Source: Bordetella genomosp. 4
GTDB taxonomy: Bacteria; Pseudomonadota; Gammaproteobacteria; Burkholderiales; Burkholderiaceae_B
Direction of reading: 5' to 3'
Length of the DNA: 64,000 bases
Assembly (NCBI RefSeq): GCF_002261185.1
Contig: NZ_NEVQ01000021.1
Location: 172,888 to 236,887 of the forward strand
Positions within the stretch are counted from its first letter, which is position 1. Every line of letters begins with the position of its first letter. A model generated the notes under the pieces. The model made no database searches, was not told the DNA's origin, and worked only from the letters and a program-made list of their open reading frames with translations. Below are positions 26,905 to 36,420 of this stretch, one piece after another. The translations under genes were made by a program, and so were the position numbers.

Positions 26905-27996
26905 TCACACATTAAACAAGAAATTCATCACATCGCCATCCTGCACGATGTATTCCTTGCCTTCTGCGCGCATCTTGCCTGCCTCTTTGGCGCCGCTTTC
27001 ACCCTTGTAGGTGATGTAGTCGTCAAACGAGATCGTCTGCGCGCGGATGAAGCCGCGTTCGAAATCGGTGTGAATGACGCCTGCAGCTTGAGGGGCGGTG
27101 GCGCCGACCTTGACAGTCCAGGCGCGGACTTCTTTTACGCCAGCGGTGAAATAGGTTTGCAGGCCAAGCAGGCTGTAGCCCGCACGGATCAGACGGTCCA
27201 GGCCGGGTTCTTGCATGCCCATGTCGGCCAGGAAAGCGACTTTATCGGCATCGTCCAACTCGGCGATCTCGGCCTCGATGGCCGCGCAGATTGCCACCAC
27301 GGGCGCGTTTTGCGCCTTGGCGTATTCGGTCAGGCGGTCCAGCAACGGATTGTTTTCAAAACCATCGTCACTGACGTTGGCCACGAACATCGCCGGTTTC
27401 GCGGTGATGAAACCGAACGACTTCAGTGAGAACATTTCCTCGGCATCCAGACCCAGCGCGCGAATCGGCTGGCCAGCGTCCAGCTGTTTCTGGCAACGCT
27501 CGAGCAATGCGACCAGTTTGGCGGCCTCTTTGTCGCCCGAACGCGCCAGCTTGTTGTTGCGGTGAACGGCTTTTTCAACAGTTTGCAGGTCGGCCAAGGC
27601 CAGCTCGGTGGAGATGACCTCGATGTCGGCGATGGGGTCGACTTTGCCTGCGACGTGGATCACGTTGGTGTCTTCGAAGCAGCGCACCACGTTGACGATG
27701 GCATCAGTCTCGCGGATGTGCGACAAGAACTGGTTGCCCAGGCCTTCGCCCTGGCTGGCGCCAGCCACCAGACCTGCGATATCCACGAACTCGACCACGG
27801 CGGGGACCACGCGCTCAGGTTTGACGATCTCGGCCAACTGGGCCAAACGCGGATCGGGCACTTCGACTACGCCCACGTTGGGCTCGATGGTGCAGAAGGG
27901 ATAGTTTTCCGCAGCGATGCCAGCCTTGGTCAGCGCATTGAAAAGAGTCGATTTGCCGACGTTGGGCAGGCCAACGATGCCGCATTGCAGAGCCAT
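26905..27996 (-). CDS. ychF: Redox-regulated ribosome-binding ATPase YchF (OLA1 family)
   Basis: A 363-residue Obg-family P-loop protein that prefers ATP and binds ribosomes. It shows G1 [26 protein letters not shown]3 [21 protein letters not shown], the altered G4 motif with NVSDD, and a C-terminal TGS/ubiquitin-like domain ending in [21 protein letters not shown] sequence. Length and order match the bacterial family exactly. A translation-associated housekeeping gene. Confidence 0.96.
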   Translation of the reverse strand: MALQCGIVGLPNVGKSTLFNALTKAGIAAENYPFCTIEPNVGVVEVPDPRLAQLAEIVKPERVVPAVVEFVDIAGLVAGASQGEGLGNQFLSHIRETDAIVNVVRCFEDTNVIHVAGKVDPIADIEVISTELALADLQTVEKAVHRNNKLARSGDKEAAKLVALLERCQKQLDAGQPIRALGLDAEEMFSLKSFGFITAKPAMFVANVSDDGFENNPLLDRLTEYAKAQNAPVVAICAAIEAEIAELDDADKVAFLADMGMQEPGLDRLIRAGYSLLGLQTYFTAGVKEVRAWTVKVGATAPQAAGVIHTDFERGFIRAQTISFDDYITYKGESGAKEAGKMRAEGKEYIVQDGDVMNFLFNV

Positions 27997-28176
27997 GGAA
28001 ATCCTTGATTATTCAGCATGATGCGCCTAACGCGGGGATGGTGGAGATTCGGCTCAATTGCCGCACTGCCCAGCCCCGCGCCGCCCCATGGTCGGGGTTT
28101 CCAGGGCGCTTTTTATGCCTGACTTGTCCAAAATTATGTCGATTGTAGCCTTGTCCACACCCTGACGTTCGTGGCA

Positions 28177-28608
28177 TCAAGCGGCATGCGATTCGCGAGA
28201 CTTGGCAGCGTCGTAGCAGACGAACGCCAACTTATTTCCGTCAGGATCGCGGACGTAGGCAGCATAGAAGCCTTCCCCATAGTGGGGACGCAGTCCGGGC
28301 GCTCCCTCGGATGCTGCGCCGTTGCGCAGCGCGAGCGCATAGAGCTCGTCTATGAGTTCGACATCACACTGAAACGCGGTCATCACCCCGTTGCCCACGT
28401 TGGCAGGCTGATCGTCGAACGGGTAGCCCGTGATAAACCGGGGGAAAGACTCGTCGTCGCTCTTGCCCCATGATGCACACCGCTCATCGAGCCAGCACTG
28501 CTCCAAGCCCATCGCCGCAAAAATCGGGTCGTAAAAACGTACCGCGCGCGCCAAATCCTGGGTTCCGACCATCGTATAGGCAATTCCTGCCCTTGCTTGC
28601 TTTGCCAT
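28177..28608 (-). CDS. VOC-fold (glyoxalase/bleomycin resistance-like) protein
   Basis: A 143-residue protein with AYTMVGTQDLARAVRFYDPIF at the start, PFDDQPANVGNGVMTAF in the middle and a C-terminal GFYAAYVRDPDGNKLAFVCYD, the usual last VOC strand. Many such small proteins are lactoylglutathione-lyase-like enzymes of unknown substrate. Stand-alone gene upstream of the capsule leader region. Confidence 0.78.
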   Translation of the reverse strand: MAKQARAGIAYTMVGTQDLARAVRFYDPIFAAMGLEQCWLDERCASWGKSDDESFPRFITGYPFDDQPANVGNGVMTAFQCDVELIDELYALALRNGAASEGAPGLRPHYGEGFYAAYVRDPDGNKLAFVCYDAAKSRESHAA

Positions 28609-29350
28609 GCCTCACCTCGTTCAGTATTACGTAGCGGTGTCCTGATTACAGGATATAGACCCGCGAATGTGGAATTCGTCCCGTTCGGTTTGGAATTTCA
28701 GAAAATGGAAAACCAAATCGGCGCAGTTTGGCGTCGACTGATATTCAGCACGCCTGGTCCGGATTAACGGCTATTAACAGAATTCGTTCGCAGAAGTCAG
28801 ATCGTCAGCAAATTACGGCTGCGATTCAAAATATTCCAATCTCAGGTCAAGCCCCGGCGATATGAATTGGATTTTGGATTAACCAAATAATCCCACGATA
28901 TATGTGATTAAACCCGTTCCCTCATAGGGAGATCGGCGCCTTTTGTCAGCCAAGAACCTCGCGTTTCCGAGATGGCCAAAGACGCCCGCCTTATTTCTTT
29001 TCAGATTAATTAAATTAAAGAAATAACACAATTTCCTATATTTATTAATAGCAATTTAGAGCCGTCCGATATTTCGCCCGTGTAATGAATGTAATTGTTT
29101 ACGGTGCCTCAGAGGGTTTATTACAACGGCCCTGACGCACTTTCACAGCAATCATAATTTTTTGAAAGAATTAGGTTGTTTGTCCACTCTACGATTCACC
29201 GGCTCGCTGCTCGGCACATGCCATTGAGTATCGATACGTAACCATTCTTCAGGAATGGCCTACGGAATCCGGGAATCTATCTGGACGCTGCACCGCTGCC
29301 TACCCCACTCCGTTGGCCATCTGCCCGTGATGAAAACAGTGAGGTCCCCC
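28609..29350. promoter_or_regulatory. AT-rich leader region of the capsule locus
   Basis: About 740 bases without a gene, markedly richer in A+T than anything else here, with runs such as TTAATTAAATTAAAG around 29010. Such composition in front of a capsule locus is typical of promoters silenced by H-NS-like proteins (inference). A possible sigma70 promoter is TTGTTT (29095-29100), 18-base spacer, TATTAC (29119-29124). I did not find a JUMPstart/ops element (GGCGGTAG core). The transcript would reach tviB with a 5' leader of roughly 220 bases. Confidence 0.5.
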
Positions 29351-30628
29351 GTGGTAAAGAGAATCGCAGTGTGTGGCCTTGGATATGTAGGCCTGCCCGT
29401 AGCCGTCGCATTTTCCAAGCGCTTCGATGTCATCGGTTTCGATGTAGACAAACGGCGAATCGCAAGGCTGAAACAGGGAGACGACTGGACCGGAGAGATC
29501 GAGCGTGAGGCGCTGCTGGCATCCCCCATGGTGTTCACCGATCAGGTGACGGAACTGAAAGGCCGCGATTTCTTTGTCGTTGCGGTTCCGACGCCTGTCG
29601 ATGAAAGGAATAATCCCGATTTTTCCTTGCTGGTCAAAGCTTGCCAGTCGATAGGCCCCGTGCTGAGCCCCGGCTGCATCGTCGTATTCGAATCCACCGT
29701 CCATCCTGGCGCGACCGAGGAAATTTGCGGACCAGAATTGGAGAAAGCGTCGGGCCTGCGCTGCGGGGTCGACTTCAAACTGGGCTACAGCCCCGAACGA
29801 ATTAATCCCGGCGACAAGGAGCATCCGCTGGAGAAAATCGTCAAGATTGTGTCCGGCCAGGATGAGGAATCGCTGGAAATCATCGCCGGTGTGTACGAAA
29901 AAATCATCGACGCAGGTGTGCATCGCGCCTCCTCCATCAAGGTGGCCGAAGCCGCGAAGGTGTTGGAGAACACGCAGCGCGACATCAATATCGCGCTGAT
30001 GAACGAGATGTCGAAGATCTGCGATCTGGTCGGCATTCGCACCTCGGAGGTCCTGACTGCCGCAGGGACCAAGTGGAATTTCCTGAAATTCAGCCCCGGC
30101 CTGGTGGGTGGCCACTGCATCGGCGTCGATCCGTATTACCTGACTTCCAAAGCACAGGAACTCGGCTATCACCCTGAGGTCATCCTATCCGGTCGCCGGA
30201 TCAACGACGGCATGGCGGCCCACGTTGCATCCCGCGTCGTCCAGACGCTGGCCCGCAATGGCCGCCTCAATGCATCGATCCGCGTGGGCATTCTGGGCAT
30301 GACGTTCAAGGAAAACGTGCCCGATATCCGCAATTCGAAAGTGGTCGACCTCTACAACGCGCTCGGCGACTACGGCATTACTCCGCTGGCGTGCGACCCG
30401 ATGGTCGACGCAGAGCAAATGGAACACGAATACGGCATCAAGCTCGTAAACCGTGACGAATTCCGAGATATGGACGTGCTGATTCTGGCCGTCCCGCACC
30501 GTAAAACCATGGAGTCCATCTGGGACGACCTGCCGAATCTGGTCAAGAGCGGCGGCATGGTGTGCGACTTGAAATCTGTACTCGACAGCAAGCGGCTTCA
30601 GCCCGACCTCTTGTACTGGACTCTTTAA
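29351..30628 (+). CDS. tviB: UDP-N-acetylglucosamine 6-dehydrogenase, Vi-capsule TviB/VipA type
   Basis: Nucleotide-sugar dehydrogenase of about 425 residues that oxidises UDP-GlcNAc twice to UDP-GlcNAcA. Features: Rossmann motif AVCGLGYVGLPVAVAF, the GYSPERINPGDKEHPL stretch typical of the TviB/WbpO/WbpA subgroup, the VLENTQRDINIALMNE helix, and the catalytic Cys in GGHCIGVDPYYL. The GTG at 29351 is preferred because GAGG lies 6 bases upstream. An ATG at 29330 gives 7 more residues, and another at 29255 is unlikely. First gene of the Vi-like operon, in the same relative position as in Salmonella viaB except that tviA is absent. Confidence 0.9.
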   Translation: MVKRIAVCGLGYVGLPVAVAFSKRFDVIGFDVDKRRIARLKQGDDWTGEIEREALLASPMVFTDQVTELKGRDFFVVAVPTPVDERNNPDFSLLVKACQSIGPVLSPGCIVVFESTVHPGATEEICGPELEKASGLRCGVDFKLGYSPERINPGDKEHPLEKIVKIVSGQDEESLEIIAGVYEKIIDAGVHRASSIKVAEAAKVLENTQRDINIALMNEMSKICDLVGIRTSEVLTAAGTKWNFLKFSPGLVGGHCIGVDPYYLTSKAQELGYHPEVILSGRRINDGMAAHVASRVVQTLARNGRLNASIRVGILGMTFKENVPDIRNSKVVDLYNALGDYGITPLACDPMVDAEQMEHEYGIKLVNRDEFRDMDVLILAVPHRKTMESIWDDLPNLVKSGGMVCDLKSVLDSKRLQPDLLYWTL

Positions 30629-30672
30629 GTTCAGGCTCAGCTCAATATTTGCCTCTAGAGGAGAGACCCTGA

Positions 30673-33153
30673 ATGGCAGCTTTTACGATCGCTCCAATTG
30701 GAACCTGCCGCATCCACACGCCGCTGCGCGACGCGGTAGGACGCTACCCTATCAAGCTGCAGCTCGGCCGCAATTATGGGTTCGTGCATACCAGCACCGA
30801 AGCGCTACAGCAGGTGCGCTTCATGTTGGGCAACTATGAGATTCCCTCCGACGTCCAGCGCGTGCTCTTTCGTCCGTCCAATGGCGAGCAGGCTCGCCTC
30901 GCGACGCACAAGCCCGCCGATCTGTACATGGTCGAACTGTCGTCGCGCAAACTGCTGACTATCGATGGCTACGCCATCCAGTCGAACTACCTCGTACGCT
31001 ATTTCAGCGAGTTCTTCGCCGATCGCGCGCGCACCCGCAAGTTCTGGTCGCAAGCCCATCCCGACCGTCTGGCCGAACGGCGCGCCTGGCTAGATCAGGA
31101 CCCGGTCTTTAACGGCCTCTCATCGGATGATCGAGAGCTGCTGGCCCGCATCGTAAAGCGCGATCTGACGGACGAGGAGATCGAGCAGGAAATGCGCCAG
31201 ATCGTTGACCTGCTGGGTCAGGACAAGGTGGTTTTCGTCACGCACGTCAACGCGTTGACGCCGGACAACGTACCGATCGAACAACGCGAGCAGTTGATTG
31301 CCGCTGTCAACGCCGGTGCACAGCACATCGGCGTACCTTGCTACGATCCCACGCCGCAGATGAACAAGATTGGGCAAGCCGAGGCGATGGAGGACGGCGG
31401 GCTCGACCTGACTCACTACACGCCCTTGTTTGCCGAGCGCCTGGCGGCGGATTGGTACAAGAACTACATGCGTCCAAAAATGGGGGCATCCACCGTACAG
31501 CCCACTGTGCCCAAGCTGGCCGCAGAAGAAAGCGCCGATAGTATTGAAAAGCTCTGGGATTCGGGCGATCTGCGCGAAGCATCGCGCCGTGTGCGCGATG
31601 TGCTGCGCCGCCACCCTGGCCTGCCCGACCAAGCGTTGTTGCTTGCCAGAATCCAGGAAGAACTGGGCGATTACGAAGGCTCGATTGCGCTGCTGAGCGA
31701 CGCGGACGGCACCCTGGCATCCGGCAGCAAAGCCGAACAGATCCTGATGCGCAACCACTTCAAGCTGGGACGCCACGATGTCGCGTACTCGCTCGCGTCT
31801 GGTCTGCTGGGCGATGAGATCGAGACACCAGAGATCGTCCGTATTGCGGCGGTGTCAGGCGGACAGCTGGGTTTTGCGGACGAGGCGCTGGGCAACTGGA
31901 AACGCCTGTTCCGCATTTCTGCTCCGCAAGATGCATGGGCGCTGGAGGCGGCCGACACGGTGTTGGCACAACTGCAGTCCAGCGGCGACATGGATGCCGC
32001 CATTCGCTGGGTGCATGAAGTCCGCGCGGTGATTCCTGCCTATGGCCGAGGCTTTGCCGTGCTGTGGCGCGACCGGCTGGTGGCGAGGGATCGCTCGGGC
32101 TTGCGCGCCTTGGCGTCAGAGTCACCCGCGCTCGACGACATGGCGGCCTTCGAGCTCGTCAAGGAAGCCTCATGGCGAGGTTTCATCATGGCAGCCGCTG
32201 CGCTGGCGGTGTCGTGCGGCCTGGCGAACAGCGAGCAGGAAGAAATCCGTGCATGGCTTCTGTCGCAAAGCGCGGCATGGACCGAAGAAGGCACCCGTGC
32301 GCTCGAAGAAGGGCGCCTGCGCGACGCGGCCGAGCGGATCTCTGCCCACCGGTTGCTCAACCCCGATGCGTTGGCAGGCGTCCGTGCACAACGCGCCTTT
32401 GCGCGTTCGATGCGCCTGGGCGTGCGTGCTGCGCTGTTGGCAGGCAATTACCAGGAAGTCATCGACCTCACGGACATCGCGCTCGATACTCAGGTTGAAT
32501 TCCCTGAGCTCGACGCCATGCGCGGCCGCGCGGCAGATGCCTTGGGCGACAAGCAGACGGCCAAGCAGCATCTTGAACAGGCTGCGGCTGCCGAAGCTGC
32601 GCCATTGAGCACGCGCCTGCACTTTGCGCGCGTGGCGTTCAACGGAGGCTGGTTCGGTGAAGCCATCGACGCCTATGAGGCTATCCTCGCCCATCCGTCA
32701 GCCGACCAGAACGCAAAAGAAGAAGCCGAACGTCAGCTCGGCAGGCTCGGTTCCCGCGCGATCCGCGGCGCCCGCGAGATTCTGTCCGCCGGCGATCCGC
32801 GCGCGGCCTGGAATCTGCTGGAGCGTGTGGCACAGTCGTGGCCGCAGATGACTGAGGTGGATCACGAGAAACGGCGCATCCTGGCTGTCCTGTATGCCGA
32901 AGCACGCGCGCTCGATTCGTCGAGCACCACCGAGCGCCTGGCGCTGGGAGAAAAAATCCTGCAACTCGTCCCGGACGATCCCGTCGGCCTGCGCTTGGCT
33001 GCCGTGGGCGCCATGCGCCTGCATCGCTTTGAGCAAGCCCTGCCCTACTGGCGCATGCTCAAGGAACGGTCGGAAAATCCGGCGCAGTTCGATCACTATA
33101 TCGAGCGCTGCCTGATCTGGATCGAAAAGCTCAATAGCAGGAAAGCAGCATGA
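30673..33153 (+). CDS. tviD: Vi polysaccharide biosynthesis protein TviD-like
   Basis: An 826-residue protein, close in length to Salmonella TviD (about 830). The N-terminal 270 residues look like an SGNH-hydrolase-type domain: an IGTCRIHTPL block at residues 8-17, FVTHVNALT near 190, and DLTHYTP near 250 giving a possible Asp-x-x-His pair. The rest is a long array of TPR-like helical repeats (ALLLARIQEELGDYEGSIAL and similar). TviD is needed for Vi production and has been linked to O-acetylation, which the SGNH-like domain would suit. Ribosome site AGGAGAG precedes the ATG. It overlaps tviE by 4 bases. Confidence 0.78.
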   Translation: MAAFTIAPIGTCRIHTPLRDAVGRYPIKLQLGRNYGFVHTSTEALQQVRFMLGNYEIPSDVQRVLFRPSNGEQARLATHKPADLYMVELSSRKLLTIDGYAIQSNYLVRYFSEFFADRARTRKFWSQAHPDRLAERRAWLDQDPVFNGLSSDDRELLARIVKRDLTDEEIEQEMRQIVDLLGQDKVVFVTHVNALTPDNVPIEQREQLIAAVNAGAQHIGVPCYDPTPQMNKIGQAEAMEDGGLDLTHYTPLFAERLAADWYKNYMRPKMGASTVQPTVPKLAAEESADSIEKLWDSGDLREASRRVRDVLRRHPGLPDQALLLARIQEELGDYEGSIALLSDADGTLASGSKAEQILMRNHFKLGRHDVAYSLASGLLGDEIETPEIVRIAAVSGGQLGFADEALGNWKRLFRISAPQDAWALEAADTVLAQLQSSGDMDAAIRWVHEVRAVIPAYGRGFAVLWRDRLVARDRSGLRALASESPALDDMAAFELVKEASWRGFIMAAAALAVSCGLANSEQEEIRAWLLSQSAAWTEEGTRALEEGRLRDAAERISAHRLLNPDALAGVRAQRAFARSMRLGVRAALLAGNYQEVIDLTDIALDTQVEFPELDAMRGRAADALGDKQTAKQHLEQAAAAEAAPLSTRLHFARVAFNGGWFGEAIDAYEAILAHPSADQNAKEEAERQLGRLGSRAIRGAREILSAGDPRAAWNLLERVAQSWPQMTEVDHEKRRILAVLYAEARALDSSSTTERLALGEKILQLVPDDPVGLRLAAVGAMRLHRFEQALPYWRMLKERSENPAQFDHYIERCLIWIEKLNSRKAA

Positions 33154-35216
33154 ACGACGACGTCCTGATTGCCGAGCAAGAGCAGGTCTCGTCCGAGCTG
33201 CAACGGATTCACGCCGAACTCGAGGAAATCGTCACCGCGTCAAATCGGGTCCAGGTGGCGCAAGCCAACCTGGATCGCGCGAATGCATTGGCACGCGATC
33301 ACCTGTCGGACCCAAAGGTACGCTTTCTTTTGCTGAAGCTAAAGGAAGCGGCCGGATTGAACGAGGGCATGTCCGAACAATGGGCGGCGTTGCTGCAAGA
33401 GTGTCCAGATGACCTCGAGATTGTCCGCTACCGCGCCACTCGCCTCGTGAAAGAGCGACACATCGATGACGCTCTGGCGCTGGTCGATCGTCATCTGCCC
33501 GAGTCGGCGAAGCATCCCGACAGGCTGTTCGCCAGAGCCCGACTGCTGAGCGACATCCGCGCGCATGAGCAGTCGGACGCGTTGTTTCGCCGCCTGATCT
33601 CGCAATACCCGGATCGCAATAAGACGGTGGAGTTCGCCAAGCGTCTACGCAAACGCGGCTTGGTGGCCGAGGCATTTGAAACGATCGCGCCCGTCGCCGA
33701 ACAACTGGCTCCCGGCAGCAAGGCGGCAGAACTTGCCGATGAACTGGCCCGCGACTTTGCGTTCTACCAAGCGCTGGAGCCTCAAGGCAGCCTGGTCGGC
33801 AAGGACATCAAGATCGTGTCGATGAAGCATGCAATCCTGCATTTTCGCGATCGGCATATTCCGGAAAGAACCCCCGACAAGCCGATCTCGGTCGCGCTGG
33901 TGACGGGCAGCCTTGGACCTGGCGGCGCAGAGCGGCAGCTCACCCGGCTCGCCAGCGAACTGACCCGCATGGCAAATGCGCCTGAGCAGAGGCTGCCCAC
34001 CGTGGTCGTACGGCCGAAGAAAGTCGAGGTGCTGGTGAAGCAACACAGCGAACCTGCCGGCTCCAGCAAGAAACAGGGCCTTGATTTCTTCCTGCCCGTT
34101 CTGACCAAGGCGCAGATTCCGGTTACGGAAATTAATCATCTACCAGCTGTTTCGGTAGCGCATCAACCGGTGTCCGATGACAAGCTGAGCCGCTTGCTGG
34201 AACAACTGCCGCCGCCTGTGCACTACGGTGTGACGCGTCTCGCTCCAGTATTGCGAGAAAATTCCTTTGACGTGGTGAGCCTGTGGCAAGATGGTACTTG
34301 TCTCTTCGGCGCATTGGCAGCGCTGCTGGCTGGAGCGCCAGTCATACACCTGGTGTTTCGCGGGCTGCCACCCAACATCCGCAAGGACCGCTTTCGCGAA
34401 GAGTATCCCGAGCTGTACCAGGCGCTGGCGCAAGTGCCTGGCGTACAGTTCATGAGCAATAGCCGCAAGGCGGCCGAAGCCTATGCGGAATGGCTCGGCA
34501 TTCCCATCGTGCGTTTTCACGTGCTCTATAACGGTGTACCAGATCTGTCGACCGACGCCTCGATCGCCGATGAGCAGAAGTGGGAGGCTTTCCAGGAAAA
34601 CACGGCCGACGCTACCGAAACCATCGGAGGCGTATTCCGGCTGGAGCCGGACAAGCGGCCACAGCTCTGGATCAAACTAGCAGCGCTCTACCTGAAGCAG
34701 CGCCCGCAGGCGCGTTTCGTCATCGTCGGCGACGGACGATTGCACGACAATATCGTGGCGTTGGCAGAGGAGCTGCATGTGTCGGACCGATTGCTGCTCG
34801 TCGGCCTGTCGAATCACGTAGGCTTCTGGTATTCGCGTATGGACGTGAGCGTACTGCTGTCGCGCTATGAGGGCCTGCCTAACGTACTGATCGAAGCCCA
34901 GCTGCTAGGCGTACCTGTGGTCTCGACACCCGCCGGTGGCGCGGGAGAGTGCTTCGAGGAAGACGTGACGGGCCACCTCCTGAGCGATGTGGAGCATCCG
35001 GACATGCACGAGGCGTGCGAGAAAGTCGTCTCGATGGTGGACAAGGTGCGCAATGACGAAGCGTTGAGAGAGCAGAGCCGCCACCGCGCGCAAAGGCTGT
35101 TTTCTCTGGATGCAATGCTGACCAAGTTCCTCGGCTTGTGCGCACCGCCCGTCATGCCCATGCCGGAGAACGATGAGTGCGTCAACATCGAACCGATGCA
35201 ACGCAAACTGGCCTGA
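33150..35216 (+). CDS. tviE: Vi polymer glycosyltransferase TviE-like (GT4) with N-terminal helical-repeat domain
   Basis: A 688-residue cytosolic glycosyltransferase that should polymerise the N-acetylated uronic acid. The C-terminal part is GT-B of family GT4: GSLGPGGAERQLTRLASEL near residue 255, the donor domain with FVIVGDGRLHDNI, and the retaining EX7E motif in RYEGLPNVLIEAQLLGVPVV near 575. About 240 N-terminal residues form TPR-like helices (ALALVDRHLPESAKHPDRL), making it longer than Salmonella TviE (about 578). The 4-base overlap with tviD suggests joint translation and perhaps a complex. Confidence 0.83.
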   Translation: MNDDVLIAEQEQVSSELQRIHAELEEIVTASNRVQVAQANLDRANALARDHLSDPKVRFLLLKLKEAAGLNEGMSEQWAALLQECPDDLEIVRYRATRLVKERHIDDALALVDRHLPESAKHPDRLFARARLLSDIRAHEQSDALFRRLISQYPDRNKTVEFAKRLRKRGLVAEAFETIAPVAEQLAPGSKAAELADELARDFAFYQALEPQGSLVGKDIKIVSMKHAILHFRDRHIPERTPDKPISVALVTGSLGPGGAERQLTRLASELTRMANAPEQRLPTVVVRPKKVEVLVKQHSEPAGSSKKQGLDFFLPVLTKAQIPVTEINHLPAVSVAHQPVSDDKLSRLLEQLPPPVHYGVTRLAPVLRENSFDVVSLWQDGTCLFGALAALLAGAPVIHLVFRGLPPNIRKDRFREEYPELYQALAQVPGVQFMSNSRKAAEAYAEWLGIPIVRFHVLYNGVPDLSTDASIADEQKWEAFQENTADATETIGGVFRLEPDKRPQLWIKLAALYLKQRPQARFVIVGDGRLHDNIVALAEELHVSDRLLLVGLSNHVGFWYSRMDVSVLLSRYEGLPNVLIEAQLLGVPVVSTPAGGAGECFEEDVTGHLLSDVEHPDMHEACEKVVSMVDKVRNDEALREQSRHRAQRLFSLDAMLTKFLGLCAPPVMPMPENDECVNIEPMQRKLA

Positions 35217-35258
35217 TTGCACACTCGTTTTTCTGCGTTTCTGAAGAGAAAAATTTCT

Positions 35259-36413
35259 ATGCGAATGAACGCCCCGCCCTTGGGCCCGCGGCGCAAGGCG
35301 GCCATTGTCACCGTGCTGTTTGCCGCAGTGTTACTTACTGGCTGCCAACTGCCTCGTTCCGGCCCGATGTTGAGCGAGATGACGGATGCTCACGAGGCCA
35401 AGGACATTGTGGTGATGCCCGCCACGCACGAACTCGCGATGGCGAGCAGAGTGCCCGACGCCGCCAATTTTCCCGCGCACTACCGTGATCTGACGCAGGC
35501 TGGATTCGACCGTCTGGTCCCTGGTGACGGCATCAACGTGAAAGTATGGGAACGTGACGGACTGGGTGTTTTCGCGGCGGACCCGTCCGGCGTGAGCGAC
35601 TTGGGTATTCAGGAAATTGACCGGGCGGGGAATGTGAATTTCCCTATCCTGGGCAAGTTCCGCGCTGCGGGCTTGACGCTGGCGCAACTGCATGACGCCG
35701 TCGTTGCGCGACTGAGCAAGCTCGTACTAGGCGCCGACGTCAGCGTGACACGCGCTCCCAACGCACGTGGGCAGGTGGTGACCGTACAGGGCAACTTGAC
35801 CAAACCGGGCATCTATCCTATCACTCAGACGTCGCAACGTCTCAGTAGCGCGCTGGCGCAAGCCGCGCCTGTGCAGACGAACCCAGACCAGCTCATCATC
35901 AGTCTGCGCCGAGATAACCAAGTCGCCTCTGTGCGGCTGTCGGATATCTACCGCAACCAGGACAATGACGTCATGCTGCGGCCTGGCGATGTGATTACCG
36001 CCTATGACGCACGCCAGTTCCTGACCGTATTGGGCGCTGCCGGCAATCAAGGGCGCGTCACCATCAGCAAGCGTAACTACAGCGTGCTGGACGCGCTGGC
36101 GGACTCCAGAGGGCTGGACGACAAGCTTGCGGACCCGCGTTCCGTGTTCCTGTTTACGCCTGCTCAAGCCGGTGTAGATGGCCAGCCGGATAAGCTGCCG
36201 GTGGTCTACCAGTTCGACCTCACGCGTCCGGAACAGGTGGCGCTGGCTCGTGAATTTACAGTGCATGAGGGCCAGGCCATCTATATATCGGATGCGCCAT
36301 TCACCCAGGTACAGAAGGTTCTATCCGCGTTCCGCGTCACCATGAGCGCTGGCTTTAGCGCCACGCGGGCCATCGACGGCGGCTCTGGCAGTTCACCCAC
36401 GGTGATTCCATAG
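35259..36413 (+). CDS. vexA: Capsule export outer-membrane lipoprotein VexA (Wza/KpsD family)
   Basis: A polysaccharide export protein of 384 residues. The ATG at 35259 follows GAAGAGAAA and yields a lipoprotein signal (AAIVTVLFAAVLLTGC). A TTG-started frame from 35217 is less likely. The mature part has the poly_export/SLBB layout: LVPGDGINVKVWERDG, NFPILGKFRAAGLTLAQL, VTVQGNLTKPGIYPI, VMLRPGDVITAYD. It forms the outer-membrane channel for the polymer together with VexD. Confidence 0.88.
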   Translation: MRMNAPPLGPRRKAAIVTVLFAAVLLTGCQLPRSGPMLSEMTDAHEAKDIVVMPATHELAMASRVPDAANFPAHYRDLTQAGFDRLVPGDGINVKVWERDGLGVFAADPSGVSDLGIQEIDRAGNVNFPILGKFRAAGLTLAQLHDAVVARLSKLVLGADVSVTRAPNARGQVVTVQGNLTKPGIYPITQTSQRLSSALAQAAPVQTNPDQLIISLRRDNQVASVRLSDIYRNQDNDVMLRPGDVITAYDARQFLTVLGAAGNQGRVTISKRNYSVLDALADSRGLDDKLADPRSVFLFTPAQAGVDGQPDKLPVVYQFDLTRPEQVALAREFTVHEGQAIYISDAPFTQVQKVLSAFRVTMSAGFSATRAIDGGSGSSPTVIP

Positions 36414-36420
36414 CGTGTCG

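Noticed and set aside
28085..28125. GC-rich partial hairpin followed by TTTTT upstream of ychF
   Set aside because: The T-run is on the plus strand, where no gene ends; pairing is interrupted, so not called a terminator.
28609..29350. JUMPstart/ops element upstream of the capsule genes
   Set aside because: No GGCGGTAG-type core was found on the plus strand.
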